This document shows, one piece after another, positions 20,262 through 28,673 of a stretch of DNA of 64,000 nucleotides. The DNA is from Pseudomonas canadensis (GTDB lineage Bacteria > Pseudomonadota > Gammaproteobacteria > Pseudomonadales > Pseudomonadaceae), in assembly GCF_000503215.1 (NCBI RefSeq), contig NZ_AYTD01000001.1:124001-188000 (forward strand), written 5' to 3'. Numbering within the stretch: the stretch's first letter is position 1; each line of letters begins with the position of its first letter. A program made the position numbers and the translations under genes. The notes under the pieces were generated by a model. The model saw nothing but the letters and a program-made list of their open reading frames with translations, ran no database searches and was not told the origin of the DNA.

Positions 20262-20669
20262 GTGGCTCAAAAGCAGGAAGAGGAAGAAAAGGTCCGTCTG
20301 GACAAGTGGCTATGGGCGGCGCGTTTCTATAAAACCCGTGCCCTGGCGAAGGCCGCTATCGAGAGCGGCAAGGTGCATCATCGTGGCGAGCGCTGCAAGC
20401 CAGGCAAAGAGCCACGTGTCGGCGATGAGTTGCAGATTCGTGTTGGATTTGATGAAAAGACGGTCGTGGTTCAGGCGCTTTCCATCGTGCGCCGTGGTGC
20501 GCCTGAAGCACAGGCGTTGTACACCGAGACCGAAGCCAGCATCGCCAAGCGTGAAAACGCGGCCGCCATGCGCAAGGCGGGCGCCACCGGTATGACCACC
20601 GATGGCAAGCCGAGCAAGAAACAGCGCCGCGATCTGTTCAAGTTTCGCGGCAGCGGCAATGACGACTAG
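20262..20669 (+). CDS. hslR: Ribosome-associated heat shock protein Hsp15
   Basis: S4-type RNA-binding protein that binds 50S subunits carrying a stalled nascent chain. The alphaL motif VRLDKWLWAARFYKTRALA is at residues 11-29, followed by ESGKVHHRGER. A basic tail (KPSKKQRRDLF) ends the protein. I chose the GTG at 20262 (135 aa), since GAGG lies 7 bases upstream and relatives begin at VAQK; the open frame extends to 20196 without homology. It is divergent from rimA. Confidence 0.9.
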   Translation: MAQKQEEEEKVRLDKWLWAARFYKTRALAKAAIESGKVHHRGERCKPGKEPRVGDELQIRVGFDEKTVVVQALSIVRRGAPEAQALYTETEASIAKRENAAAMRKAGATGMTTDGKPSKKQRRDLFKFRGSGNDD

Positions 20670-20686
20670 CCTGAGTCGAATGGGCC

Positions 20687-20785
20687 TTTGTGGTGAGCGG
20701 GCTTGCCCCGCGCTGGAGTGCGTAGCGCTCCCGTTTTTTTGAGGCCGCTCCGCAGCCCAGCGCGAGCAAGCTCGCTCACCACAAA
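20687..20785. repeat. REP/REPIN doublet
   Basis: Outer arms TTTGTGGTGAGC and GCTCACCACAAA enclose a second inverted pair (GCGCTGG...CCAGCGC). It fills the gap between hslR and the converging PAP2 gene. Confidence 0.75.
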
Positions 20786-21589
20786 TTATTGCGCAGTTCT
20801 AACGACGCTCATTCGCCCGACGATTGGTAGGCGTGCAGCCAGCCCGAACACCGGCGCCGTGAGCCGCAGCAACCCAGCCGACACCTTCGCTGCGAACGGC
20901 GTGTAATACCCCCACCCCAGCGCCAACAGCGCCAGCAATACGCCGCCGATGTAATCGTCCTGGCCCCAATGGGCGCCGGCCACCAGGCGCGGCATCATGA
21001 ACAGCAGCGCCAGGCCCCAGATCACGAGCAACTGGCCGACGCGCTTGGCGAACACCGTCATGAACATCCCCCAGATCAACAGCACCGATGCGTGATCCCC
21101 TGGAAAACTCTGGCTCGAGCGATCCTTCAATTCCCAGGTCTTTTCCAGCCCCGGGAAGTAGTCGCTCATCTGGATCGCTCCGCTGATCACCATCGATGGG
21201 CTGCTGTGTTGCCAGCCCATGTGCGCCGCGAATTTGGAAAACAGCATGCGGATAAACAGCAACAGCAGCAGAACGCCGACAAAACCGAACAGTGCCTGGC
21301 GCACCTGCACGGCCTTGAACACCCAGTCGCCGCGAATCAACAGCGCCAGCAGGATGACCCCGACCACCGCATCGAACGGCCGCAGACTGGCTACCGCCCA
21401 CACGTGCAGCCAGGTCGAGTTGCTGGCCAGCGGGTCATTGAGCAGATGAAACAGCCACTCGTCGAAAAGCACACACAGCATCTGGCCCGTGGGCCACAGC
21501 CAGAAACACAGCAGCCCGATAGCCAGTAGATTGCAGAAGGCCCATCGCCCGAGGTTCCACTTGGCTTGGAACAAACCCGGATTGTTCAT
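20786..21589 (-). CDS. PAP2-family membrane phosphatase
   Basis: Predicted inner membrane lipid phosphatase or phosphotransferase with about six transmembrane segments. The PAP2 motifs are visible as SFPGDHAS (variant of PSGH) and RLVAGAHWGQDDYIGG, carrying the catalytic histidines and aspartate. The first KX6RP motif is not canonical: the corresponding stretch reads KDRSSQ. Length 267 aa. The substrate (undecaprenyl-PP, lipid A or another) cannot be told. It is divergent from hslO. Confidence 0.75.
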   Translation of the reverse strand: MNNPGLFQAKWNLGRWAFCNLLAIGLLCFWLWPTGQMLCVLFDEWLFHLLNDPLASNSTWLHVWAVASLRPFDAVVGVILLALLIRGDWVFKAVQVRQALFGFVGVLLLLLFIRMLFSKFAAHMGWQHSSPSMVISGAIQMSDYFPGLEKTWELKDRSSQSFPGDHASVLLIWGMFMTVFAKRVGQLLVIWGLALLFMMPRLVAGAHWGQDDYIGGVLLALLALGWGYYTPFAAKVSAGLLRLTAPVFGLAARLPIVGRMSVVRTAQ

Positions 21590-21693
21590 AAACTGTCCCT
21601 CACGGCTCTAGAAAACCGCACCAAAACGGTGCTAAAGCGTTTAATTCTATAAACTTTGTAATCAATTTGTCATCAATTCAGATACCCAGACCT

Positions 21694-22596
21694 ATGACTG
21701 ATCTACCGGATACCGACTTCACCCAACGCTTCATCTTTGACGAGAGCGACGCCCGCGGCGAGCTGGTCTCGTTGGAGCGCAGCTATGCCGAAGTCCTTGC
21801 CAAGCACCCCTATCCGGAGCCGGTCGCGCAACTGCTCGGGGAGCTGATGGCGGCGGCGGCGCTCCTGGTGGGCACCATGAAATTCGACGGGTTGTTGATC
21901 CTGCAGGCACGCTCCGAAGGGCCGGTGCCGATGCTGATGATCGAATGCTCCAGCGAGCGCGAAATCCGTGGTTTGGCCCGTTACGAAGCCGACCAGATTG
22001 CCCCGGACGCCACGTTGTCCAACCTTATGGCCAACGGCGTGCTGGCGATCACCGTCGATCCGACTGAGGGCCAGCGCTACCAAGGTATCGTCGATCTGGA
22101 CGGCGAAACCCTGTCGGACTGCTTCACCAACTATTTCGTGATGTCCCAGCAGGTCGGCACCAAGTTCTGGCTCAACGCCGACGGCAAACGCGCCCGCGGG
22201 ATGCTGTTGCAGCAATTGCCACCAGATCGCATCAAGGACGAAGACGAGCGCACTGACAGCTGGCGCAAGCTGACGGCGCTGGCCGGCACCCTCACCGCTG
22301 AAGAGCAACTGGGCCTGGACAACGAAACCATCCTGCATCGCCTGTACCACGAAGAAGCCGTGCGACTGTTTGACGCACAAGGCCTGCACTTCAATTGCAG
22401 CTGCTCGCGCGAGCGTTCGGCCAATGCCTTGGTCAGCCTAGGCCTGGAAGATGCGCAAAACCTGGTGGTGGAGCACGGCGGCCATATCGAGATCGACTGC
22501 CAGTTCTGCAACGAACGCTACCTGTTCGACGCGGCTGATGTCGCCCAATTGTTCGCCGGCGCAGGCATCGACACCCCTTCCGACACCCGCCACTAA
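21694..22596 (+). CDS. hslO: Redox-regulated chaperone Hsp33
   Basis: Holding chaperone switched on by oxidation. The C-terminal zinc centre is visible as CSC (C235, C237) and CQFC (C269, C272), the CXC...CXXC pattern of Hsp33. The N-terminal domain has the usual [20 protein letters not shown] and [21 protein letters not shown] segments. I chose the ATG at 21694 (300 aa, MTDLPDTDF); a TTG at 21667 also lies in frame. Its location next to hslR and pckA is conserved in Pseudomonas. Confidence 0.92.
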   Translation: MTDLPDTDFTQRFIFDESDARGELVSLERSYAEVLAKHPYPEPVAQLLGELMAAAALLVGTMKFDGLLILQARSEGPVPMLMIECSSEREIRGLARYEADQIAPDATLSNLMANGVLAITVDPTEGQRYQGIVDLDGETLSDCFTNYFVMSQQVGTKFWLNADGKRARGMLLQQLPPDRIKDEDERTDSWRKLTALAGTLTAEEQLGLDNETILHRLYHEEAVRLFDAQGLHFNCSCSRERSANALVSLGLEDAQNLVVEHGGHIEIDCQFCNERYLFDAADVAQLFAGAGIDTPSDTRH

Positions 22597-22683
22597 AACG
22601 TTTAAGCACAGGTAAATCACCTGACAAACGCCGGATTAGCGCAGTTCTGACGGGAGGGCCCTACTCTTTTTGGGCTTTTCTGG

Positions 22684-22733
22684 CATAATCCGGCCCACTT
22701 TTTTCGCGGTAGTAGTGCGCAACTTTCTACTAC
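22684..22733 (+). promoter_or_regulatory. Possible pckA promoter and leader hairpin
   Basis: A CATAAT box at 22684-22689 is followed by a leader in which GTAGTAG (22709-22715) pairs with CTACTAC (22727-22733). Both lie within 95 bp of the pckA start. No matching -35 element is clear. Confidence 0.3.
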
Positions 22734-22775
22734 AAAACGTTTGGAGCACTCGGCCATAGGCCGACGGGGAACCTC

Positions 22776-24317
22776 ATGACGCAAGCCAACAACGCCGTAT
22801 ACACCGATCTGAGTGTTGACGATCTGGTTAAAGAAGCCCTGCAGCGTGGTGAAGGCGTGCTCGCCGATACTGGCGCGCTGGTCGTCGAAACCGGTCACCG
22901 TACTGGCCGTTCGCCGGTCGACCGTTTCATCGTTGAAGAGCCTTCCACCCAGGCTTCCATCGCCTGGGGCCCGATCAACCGCAAGTTCCCTGCCGACAAG
23001 TTCGATGCCCTGTGGGCTCGCGTCGAGGCATTCAACAACGCGCAAGAGCATTTCGTTTCCCACGTTCACGTAGGGGCGGCTGAAGACCACTACCTGGCCG
23101 TGAAAATGACCACCCAGACTGCCTGGCAGAACCTGTTCGGTCGTTGCCTGTTCATCAATCCGGCCCAGTACAACCCGGCCGGTCGTGAAGAATGGCAAGT
23201 GCTCAACGTGGCCAACTTCGAGTGCGTGCCAGAACGTGATGGCACCAACTCCGACGGTTGCGTGATCCTCAACTTCGCCCAGAAGAAAGTGTTGATCGCC
23301 GGCATGCGTTACGCCGGTGAGATGAAGAAAGCCATGTTCTCGGTGCAGAACTTCCTGCTGCCGGCTTCCGACGTGCTGCCGATGCACTGCGCTGCCAACA
23401 TCGGCGAAGCCGGCGACGTGACCCTGTTCTTCGGTCTGTCGGGCACCGGTAAAACCACCCTGTCCGCCGACGAAAGCCGTTACCTGATCGGTGACGACGA
23501 ACACGGCTGGGGCGAAGGCGTGGTGTTCAACATCGAAGGCGGTTGCTATGCCAAGTGCATCGACCTGTCCGAGAAGAACGAGCCGGTCATCTGGAAAGCC
23601 ATCAAGCACGGCGCCGTGCTGGAAAACGTGGTGATCGACGAGGCCAAGCACGCCGACTACACCAACGTCAGCCTGACCCAGAACAGCCGCGCCGCCTACC
23701 CGCTGGAGCACGTTGCCAAGCGTTCCGAGAAGAACCTGGGCGGCGAGCCAAACGCGGTGATCTTCCTGACCTGCGACCTGACCGGCGTACTGCCGCCTGT
23801 GTCGATCCTCAGCGAAGAACAAGCGGCCTACCACTTCCTGTCCGGTTACACCGCACTGGTGGGCTCGACCGAAATGGGTTCCGGCGGCGGCATCAAGTCG
23901 ACCTTCTCCACCTGCTTCGGCGCACCGTTCTTCCCGCGCCCGGCTGGCGAATACGCTGAGCTGCTGATCAAGCGCATCCGCGGCTTCGGCTCCAAGGTCT
24001 ACCTGGTCAACACCGGCTGGACCGGCGGCGGCTACGGCGTTGGCAACCGTTTCAACATCCCGACCACTCGCGGCGTGATCGCAGCGATCCAGAGCGGCGC
24101 GTTGATCGGTGCAGAAACCGAACACCTCGACACGATCAACCTCGACGTGCCACTGGCCGTACCGGGCGTTGAAACCGGCCTGTTGAACCCACGTAACACC
24201 TGGGCTGACAAGGCTGCCTACGACGAAGCGGCGAAGGCGCTGGCGGGTCTGTTCATCGAGAACTTCAAGAAGTTTGAAGTGAGCGATGCGATCAAGGCTG
24301 CGGGTCCTAAGTTGTAA
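22776..24317 (+). CDS. pckA: Phosphoenolpyruvate carboxykinase (ATP)
   Basis: Gluconeogenic enzyme: oxaloacetate + ATP gives PEP + CO2 + ADP. The kinase loop [13 protein letters not shown] is at about residues 220-232, with the RSPVDRF substrate segment near the N-terminus and the [17 protein letters not shown] metal/active-site stretch after the P-loop. Length 513 aa, as in other Pseudomonas PckA. A clear terminator follows at 24337-24363. Confidence 0.95.
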   Translation: MTQANNAVYTDLSVDDLVKEALQRGEGVLADTGALVVETGHRTGRSPVDRFIVEEPSTQASIAWGPINRKFPADKFDALWARVEAFNNAQEHFVSHVHVGAAEDHYLAVKMTTQTAWQNLFGRCLFINPAQYNPAGREEWQVLNVANFECVPERDGTNSDGCVILNFAQKKVLIAGMRYAGEMKKAMFSVQNFLLPASDVLPMHCAANIGEAGDVTLFFGLSGTGKTTLSADESRYLIGDDEHGWGEGVVFNIEGGCYAKCIDLSEKNEPVIWKAIKHGAVLENVVIDEAKHADYTNVSLTQNSRAAYPLEHVAKRSEKNLGGEPNAVIFLTCDLTGVLPPVSILSEEQAAYHFLSGYTALVGSTEMGSGGGIKSTFSTCFGAPFFPRPAGEYAELLIKRIRGFGSKVYLVNTGWTGGGYGVGNRFNIPTTRGVIAAIQSGALIGAETEHLDTINLDVPLAVPGVETGLLNPRNTWADKAAYDEAAKALAGLFIENFKKFEVSDAIKAAGPKL

Positions 24318-24336
24318 GATTCGAGCGTTGTGAAAA

Positions 24337-24363
24337 AGCCGCCTCTTGCAGGCGGCTTTTTTG
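24337..24363 (+). terminator. Rho-independent terminator of pckA
   Basis: AAGCCGCCT and AGGCGGCTT pair around a TTGC loop and are followed by TTTTTT. Confidence 0.9.
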
Positions 24364-24374
24364 TGCGCGAACGC

Positions 24375-25238
24375 TTAGTCGGCGATGTGCAGAACCACTG
24401 CGCCGACCAGTACCAGCACGACGCCCAATACCTGCACCACCGACAACCGCTCCTTGAAAAACACAAACCCCAAAATCGCCGCAATACCACCTGACAACGT
24501 ACTGATCACCGTCACCACCGACACCGACCCCGCCATCGCCCCCCAGGAAAACGCCGAGAACCCACCCAGGTTCATCAAGCTCGCACCGGTCAGCGTCGCG
24601 CAGTTTTTCAGCGGTGGGATTTTCAGGCCGTCCTTGACCTTCAGCACCATCACCACCAATACGCATAGCCCCACCAGGTAACCGAGCCAGAGCATGGTGA
24701 TCGGTCCCAGCGCCGGCAGTGTGTAGCGGCCTTGCAGCCAGAAACTGGTGCCATACAGCAAGGCGGCGAGCATGGCGTAGGCGATGGACAGGCGTGGATT
24801 GTTGTGGGGGACGCCATTGTCCTTATGAATGCTGGAGAGGATCACGCCGATCACGCACACGGCGATGCAGCCCAGTTGCGTCAGGCTGATGTGCTCGCCG
24901 CTGGCCCAGGACAGCAGTGTGGTCACCACGCCGTAGGACGTCACCAGCGGCGCGACGATGGCGGCTTTGCCAAGGGCGAAGGCCTTGGACAGCGCAAGGG
25001 CGCCGGAGACGGTGAGCAGGGCGGCGGCGACGCCCAGGAGCCAGACGCTCAGCGGGGCGTCGAGGGATTTGAACAGCAAGCTTGGGAGAATGACCAACAG
25101 CAGGGTCATGATCAGAAAGCCCAGGGCCTGACCGAAATACACCGCGCGTTTAACGCCCACGGCTCGGGCGTTGAGGCCCACGAGAAAATCCGTACCACCC
25201 CAGAGCAGGGCGGCCAGCAGGCCCATCATTACGTCCAT
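24375..25238 (-). CDS. EamA/DMT-family transporter
   Basis: Inner membrane metabolite transporter with ten transmembrane segments arranged as two EamA repeats. The opening MDVMMGLLAALLWGGTDFL and the closing FFKERLSVVQVLGVVLVLVG are typical. I chose the ATG at 25238 (287 aa), preceded by AAGGA; the frame extends to 25262. The substrate is unknown. It converges on pckA, and the shared terminator lies between them. Confidence 0.8.
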   Translation of the reverse strand: MDVMMGLLAALLWGGTDFLVGLNARAVGVKRAVYFGQALGFLIMTLLLVILPSLLFKSLDAPLSVWLLGVAAALLTVSGALALSKAFALGKAAIVAPLVTSYGVVTTLLSWASGEHISLTQLGCIAVCVIGVILSSIHKDNGVPHNNPRLSIAYAMLAALLYGTSFWLQGRYTLPALGPITMLWLGYLVGLCVLVVMVLKVKDGLKIPPLKNCATLTGASLMNLGGFSAFSWGAMAGSVSVVTVISTLSGGIAAILGFVFFKERLSVVQVLGVVLVLVGAVVLHIAD

Positions 25239-25266
25239 GTAAGGTCCTTTTCGAAGGCTCAATTTC

Positions 25267-25335
25267 CTGTAGGAGCCCGGCTTGCCGGCGATGAGGCCCT
25301 CAGGACCGCCATCGCCGGCAAGCCGGCTCCTACAG
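25267..25335. repeat. REP/REPIN doublet
   Basis: Arms CTGTAGGAGCCCGGCTTGCC and the matching GGCAAGCCGGCTCCTACAG flank a short centre with a second GCCGGCGAT/ATCGCCGGC pair. It abuts the stop codon of the DUF1493-like gene. Confidence 0.8.
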
Positions 25336-25965
25336 TTAGCTCAGGTTTTCCAGCGTCTGCGTGTCCCAGCTGTGGGTCTTGATGGCCAGGTAGAGCATGC
25401 CCAGCGTCAGCGGCACTTTTTCGCCGCGGCCCTTGGCGCGGCGTTTGAGAAACACATCGAACGTCGGCGGATTGAAGTAACGATAAGTGTCGAAGTCGCC
25501 CAGGTCGAGCGCAAATTCCTGCTCCAGTGCTTCCATCAGTTGCTTGGCCTCACTGCCGTCGCAGCCGAGGTCGAAGTTGATTGAGGTTTGCAAGCGGATC
25601 GTCTTGTGTCTTGGCAGGCCGATTTCCTCGTGCAGCAGTTGCAGGAGTTGCTGCATGACGGGGTCTTCGGGGAAGTTGGGGGCGAGGTTCATGGTGGGGG
25701 CTCGCAGGAGTGGGTGATTGGCTTTTACTTTGCAATAGATATTCTGGGTGCTCAACAACCCGATGCCTGTCACAAAGACAATTATCGGCAGACTTTCAAG
25801 CTGTGCCCCTCTGATCCATGAGATGGCATAGAACAGAAGTACTGGGCCGGTTACCAAGAGGCAGAGTCCAGCCCATCTCCTGAGTACGGGCAACGTTATT
25901 ATCCTGTCGATTATGGCGGCCAGTGCGAGGAGGAGGAGATAGATCCACTGGGTGTATTCGCTCAT
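25336..25965 (-). CDS. Membrane-anchored DUF1493-like protein
   Basis: The N-terminal third has three hydrophobic segments (about 9-23, 32-48 and 59-75). The C-terminal part from about residue 105 resembles DUF1493, an acyl-carrier-protein-like small domain: TSINFDLGCDGSEAKQLMEA, then FDTYRYFNPP and a KVPLTLGMLYLAI end. The usual serine for phosphopantetheine is not visible; the segment reads DLGCDGSEA, as in other DUF1493 proteins. I chose the ATG at 25965 (209 aa); an in-frame GTG at 25977 is possible and neither has a strong ribosome-binding site. Function unknown. Confidence 0.65.
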   Translation of the reverse strand: MSEYTQWIYLLLLALAAIIDRIITLPVLRRWAGLCLLVTGPVLLFYAISWIRGAQLESLPIIVFVTGIGLLSTQNIYCKVKANHPLLRAPTMNLAPNFPEDPVMQQLLQLLHEEIGLPRHKTIRLQTSINFDLGCDGSEAKQLMEALEQEFALDLGDFDTYRYFNPPTFDVFLKRRAKGRGEKVPLTLGMLYLAIKTHSWDTQTLENLS

Positions 25966-26231
25966 CGTCTTGGCCACCCCGGAGCTGTAGATCCATGGCC
26001 GATATGTTGAGTCCTTTCGATGTTCAAAGGTGTTTGCCAGGGTCTGTTGAAAGGGCGCTAGTTTCGGTCAGAGAAAGGTGGGTTTTGTAGAGTGGCGGGC
26101 AGGAGTTTCAAGTAGTTTCGGAAGGGGATGTCGAGGCGTATGGAGGTTTCTTACAGGGCTTTCCGGGATTTGCGGTTTGCAGTGACTTAACAGCAAAACA
26201 GGTGAGTGGTGTGGGTCGAGCTGGCGTGTGA

Positions 26232-26831
26232 TCAGTTGCCGACAGGCCGAGTCACACACCGCTCAAAAATCGCCTCCAGCCCCCGGTAATCACACGCCAC
26301 CGCATCGATATTCGCCGGTATCCACGCCGCGTGTTTCACCAGCCACCAATTCACCGAAAACCCCGCGTTGACGATGATCTGCTCGAACAAGATCCGTTGC
26401 GCCCGACCGTTGCCTTCGCGGAAGGGGTGGATGACGTTGAGGTCGCCATAGGCCTCGGCAATCTGCGTGATCAGCTCAGCCTGACTCACACCGACATACC
26501 AGTTGGACGCTTGCATACGCCGGATGATCTTTGCCGCTTCCGGCGGGATGCGTTCCGGGGTGCAGAACAGGGTATCGCCTTTCTGGATATTGACGCTGCG
26601 CAATTCGCCGGCCCAGTCGTAGAGGTCGCCGAACAGGGTGCGGTGGATATGTTGCAGGCGGTCGAGGTCGTAGGGCGGTGGGAAGAGGGGAAGGTTGCCT
26701 ACGGCGATTTCGGATAACTCCCGCTCGGCCTGGTGCAAGCGGGTCTCGTCGTGCAAATCGAGGCGGTTGCGCAGGACGCTGCTACCGGGATAGCAGTACG
26801 GATCCTGGCCCACCCCGTATTTGTCGAGCAT
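26232..26831 (-). CDS. fic: Fic-domain AMPylating toxin
   Basis: Predicted adenylyltransferase that moves AMP from ATP to a target protein. The full catalytic motif HPFREGNGR is at residues 135-143. There is no [S/T]xxxE[G/N] inhibitory helix in the protein itself, so it is a class I Fic protein that needs a partner antitoxin. The upstream YhfG-type gene provides that motif and overlaps by one base. Fic-1 of P. fluorescens, known to AMPylate GyrB, is the closest described relative from memory. Length 199 aa. Confidence 0.85.
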   Translation of the reverse strand: MLDKYGVGQDPYCYPGSSVLRNRLDLHDETRLHQAERELSEIAVGNLPLFPPPYDLDRLQHIHRTLFGDLYDWAGELRSVNIQKGDTLFCTPERIPPEAAKIIRRMQASNWYVGVSQAELITQIAEAYGDLNVIHPFREGNGRAQRILFEQIIVNAGFSVNWWLVKHAAWIPANIDAVACDYRGLEAIFERCVTRPVGN

Positions 26832-27001
26832 CAGCGTGGGGTGTTGCGGTACTTGGCGAGGACGGCTTCGCGGGTCGGCAGGGGTTTGTCGACGTCGGCG
26901 GGCTGGGTGTCGAACCCTTCGAGGCGCAGGCTGGCCAGGTAATTGGAACGGCGGATCTTGTGGTAGTGATCCTGTTTTTGCTCAAACGTCGGTTCGCTCA
27001 T
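26831..27001 (-). CDS. YhfG-type antitoxin of the Fic pair
   Basis: A 56-aa protein starting at the ATG at 27001 (MSEPTFEQKQDHYHKIRRSN). It carries SLRLEG at residues 24-29, an exact match to the Fic-inhibiting motif [S/T]xxxE[G/N], in which the glutamate blocks ATP gamma-phosphate binding. The stop shares one base with the fic start (TGATG), so toxin translation depends on the antitoxin. The family is known as YhfG, and AntF in P. fluorescens. The gene is too short for common ORF cut-offs. Confidence 0.82.
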   Translation of the reverse strand: MSEPTFEQKQDHYHKIRRSNYLASLRLEGFDTQPADVDKPLPTREAVLAKYRNTPR

Positions 27002-27176
27002 GGCAGCGTACTCCTGGGTAGCAAGGCTTGATTGTAGCGCAATGCTTCAGTAGGTAGGCGTGATAAAAACCACGTCACATTTTGTACAAAAATTCCGCCA
27101 GCGGCCGGATTTCAGCGTATGTTTCACCGCAAAATCTTGTAGGGCGATTCCGTCCACTACTTAAAGGGAGTTAAGC

Positions 27177-28352
27177 ATGGGTTTGCTGCGTGTCGCCTCG
27201 GCGATGTCTTTGTGTGCGGTGGCGTTTTCTGTCCAGGCCGAGCAATTGCCGATTGAAGTGCTCAGTGCGGTGGTCAAGGACCAGAAAATCGCCGACGCCG
27301 AAGTGCTGCTGCAGCGCAACGGCGCGCAAAACGTGGTGGGCCGCACCAACGCCCAGGGCCAGGTCACGCTGACCAGCGAAGCTGCTGACGACGCCACCAG
27401 CCTGCTGATCATCAAGAAACCCGGCTACTCCAACCTGGTGGTGAAGTGCCCGTGCAAAGGCATGACCTACGCCATCAGCCCGGTCATGGAAAACCTCGAC
27501 GGGCTGCGCGTGGTACTGACCTGGGGCAAAACCCCGGAAGACCTCGACTCCCACATGATCTTCCCCGGCAACAATATCTACTTCGAGAACAAGACCGGCA
27601 CCGACGCCGAACTGGATGTGGACGACGTCGACAGTTACGGCCCGGAAACCATCACTCTGCAGAAAAAGCACTACGGCGAAAGCTACGTGTATGCCGTGCA
27701 TGACTTCACCAACGGCGGCAATCCAAGCTCGCGCCAACTGTCCAACAGCGAAGCCAAGGTATTTGTGTACATGGGCCAATCCCTGGTACGCACCTACTAC
27801 GTGCCGAAAAACCGCAGCGGTAACCTGTGGACCGTGTTCCGCATGACTGGCAGCGGCGACTTCCAGGACATCAACACCTTCAGCGGCGTGACCGTGAATG
27901 CCGCGAATGTGCTGAACGAAGTCAAACCGCTGCTGGATGACAGCGTGGCCGTGACCGCTGTTGCGGTCAGCTCTTCCGCACAAACCGATGCGAAACGTCT
28001 GAACGTCCAAGGTGAAGCGGCCTACCAGGCGGGTAACCTCGACCAGGCCATCGACCTGTTCCGTCAGGCGATCGAGTTGGACAATGGTTTCGGCAAGGCC
28101 TACGGCAACCTGGGCTTGGCGTATCAGAAGGCTGGCAACACGGCCGAGTCGATCTGGGCCAATCGCAAGGCCATTGCCCTGGCAACCGGTGCGAATGCTG
28201 CGACGGTGCGTGCTGGCGCCTATTACAACATTGCGCGGATCTATGAAGCGGCGGGGCAGTTTGCCGATGCGTTGCGTCACTACCAGTTGGCCAAGGAGCA
28301 AAAGGCCAATCCGGTGTACGACACGGCGATTGAGCGGGTGCAGAACCGCTGA
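27177..28352 (+). CDS. Secreted DUF2135-like/TPR protein
   Basis: It has a signal peptide (residues 1-21, ending SVQA), then a carboxypeptidase-regulatory-like beta domain (about 22-105) and a DUF2135/YfaP-like domain (about 110-245) with LRVVLTWGKTPEDLDSHM. Two or three tetratricopeptide repeats close the protein (about 275-390), for example NVQGEAAYQAGNLDQAIDLF. The fold order suggests a periplasmic or surface protein that binds partners through the TPRs. Precise role unknown. An AAAGGGAG ribosome-binding site precedes the ATG, and a GC-rich terminator follows at 28377. Confidence 0.7.
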   Translation: MGLLRVASAMSLCAVAFSVQAEQLPIEVLSAVVKDQKIADAEVLLQRNGAQNVVGRTNAQGQVTLTSEAADDATSLLIIKKPGYSNLVVKCPCKGMTYAISPVMENLDGLRVVLTWGKTPEDLDSHMIFPGNNIYFENKTGTDAELDVDDVDSYGPETITLQKKHYGESYVYAVHDFTNGGNPSSRQLSNSEAKVFVYMGQSLVRTYYVPKNRSGNLWTVFRMTGSGDFQDINTFSGVTVNAANVLNEVKPLLDDSVAVTAVAVSSSAQTDAKRLNVQGEAAYQAGNLDQAIDLFRQAIELDNGFGKAYGNLGLAYQKAGNTAESIWANRKAIALATGANAATVRAGAYYNIARIYEAAGQFADALRHYQLAKEQKANPVYDTAIERVQNR

Positions 28353-28376
28353 TCGATAGCCAACACGTTTACCGAC

Positions 28377-28404
28377 AACGCGCCCCAGTGGCGCGTTGTT
28401 TGTT
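28377..28404 (+). terminator. Terminator after the DUF2135/TPR gene
   Basis: CAACGCGCC and GGCGCGTTG pair around a CCAGT loop, followed by TTTGTTT. Confidence 0.75.
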
Positions 28405-28414
28405 TGGGGGATGG

Positions 28415-28552
28415 CTAGAGTCGCGAGGCTGCGTCGAGGTCCATCAATCCCCGTCCATAGGCGCCACTGACCAACGCTGCGGCCGGTGATGTCCCGGTGG
28501 TGGGTCTGTAGCTGCCATCCTTGTCGGGGTAGGTGATTTGGCGTGTTACTGT
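28415..28552 (-). pseudogene. Remnant of an S8 (subtilisin-like) autotransporter protease
   Basis: A short minus-strand frame ends at TAG (28417-28415). It encodes TYPDKDGSYRPTTGTSPAAA, then LVSGAYGRGLMDLDAASRL. GTSxAAxLVSG is the serine region of subtilases, and GxGLxDLDAA is the junction that follows it in S8 autotransporters. A segment that normally separates the two blocks is missing, and so is everything upstream and downstream. This is a deletion relic, not a gene. Confidence 0.65.
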
Positions 28553-28673
28553 CTGCGTTTTTGCGCGGGCTTGCTGGTTTTCTCTGTATCAGTTTGTAGC
28601 GTTTATCCCCGACCTTTTCTTGATCGCTGATCTATGTTTTTGATTCCTTCAGCGGTCAACGGAGTGACAGCCT

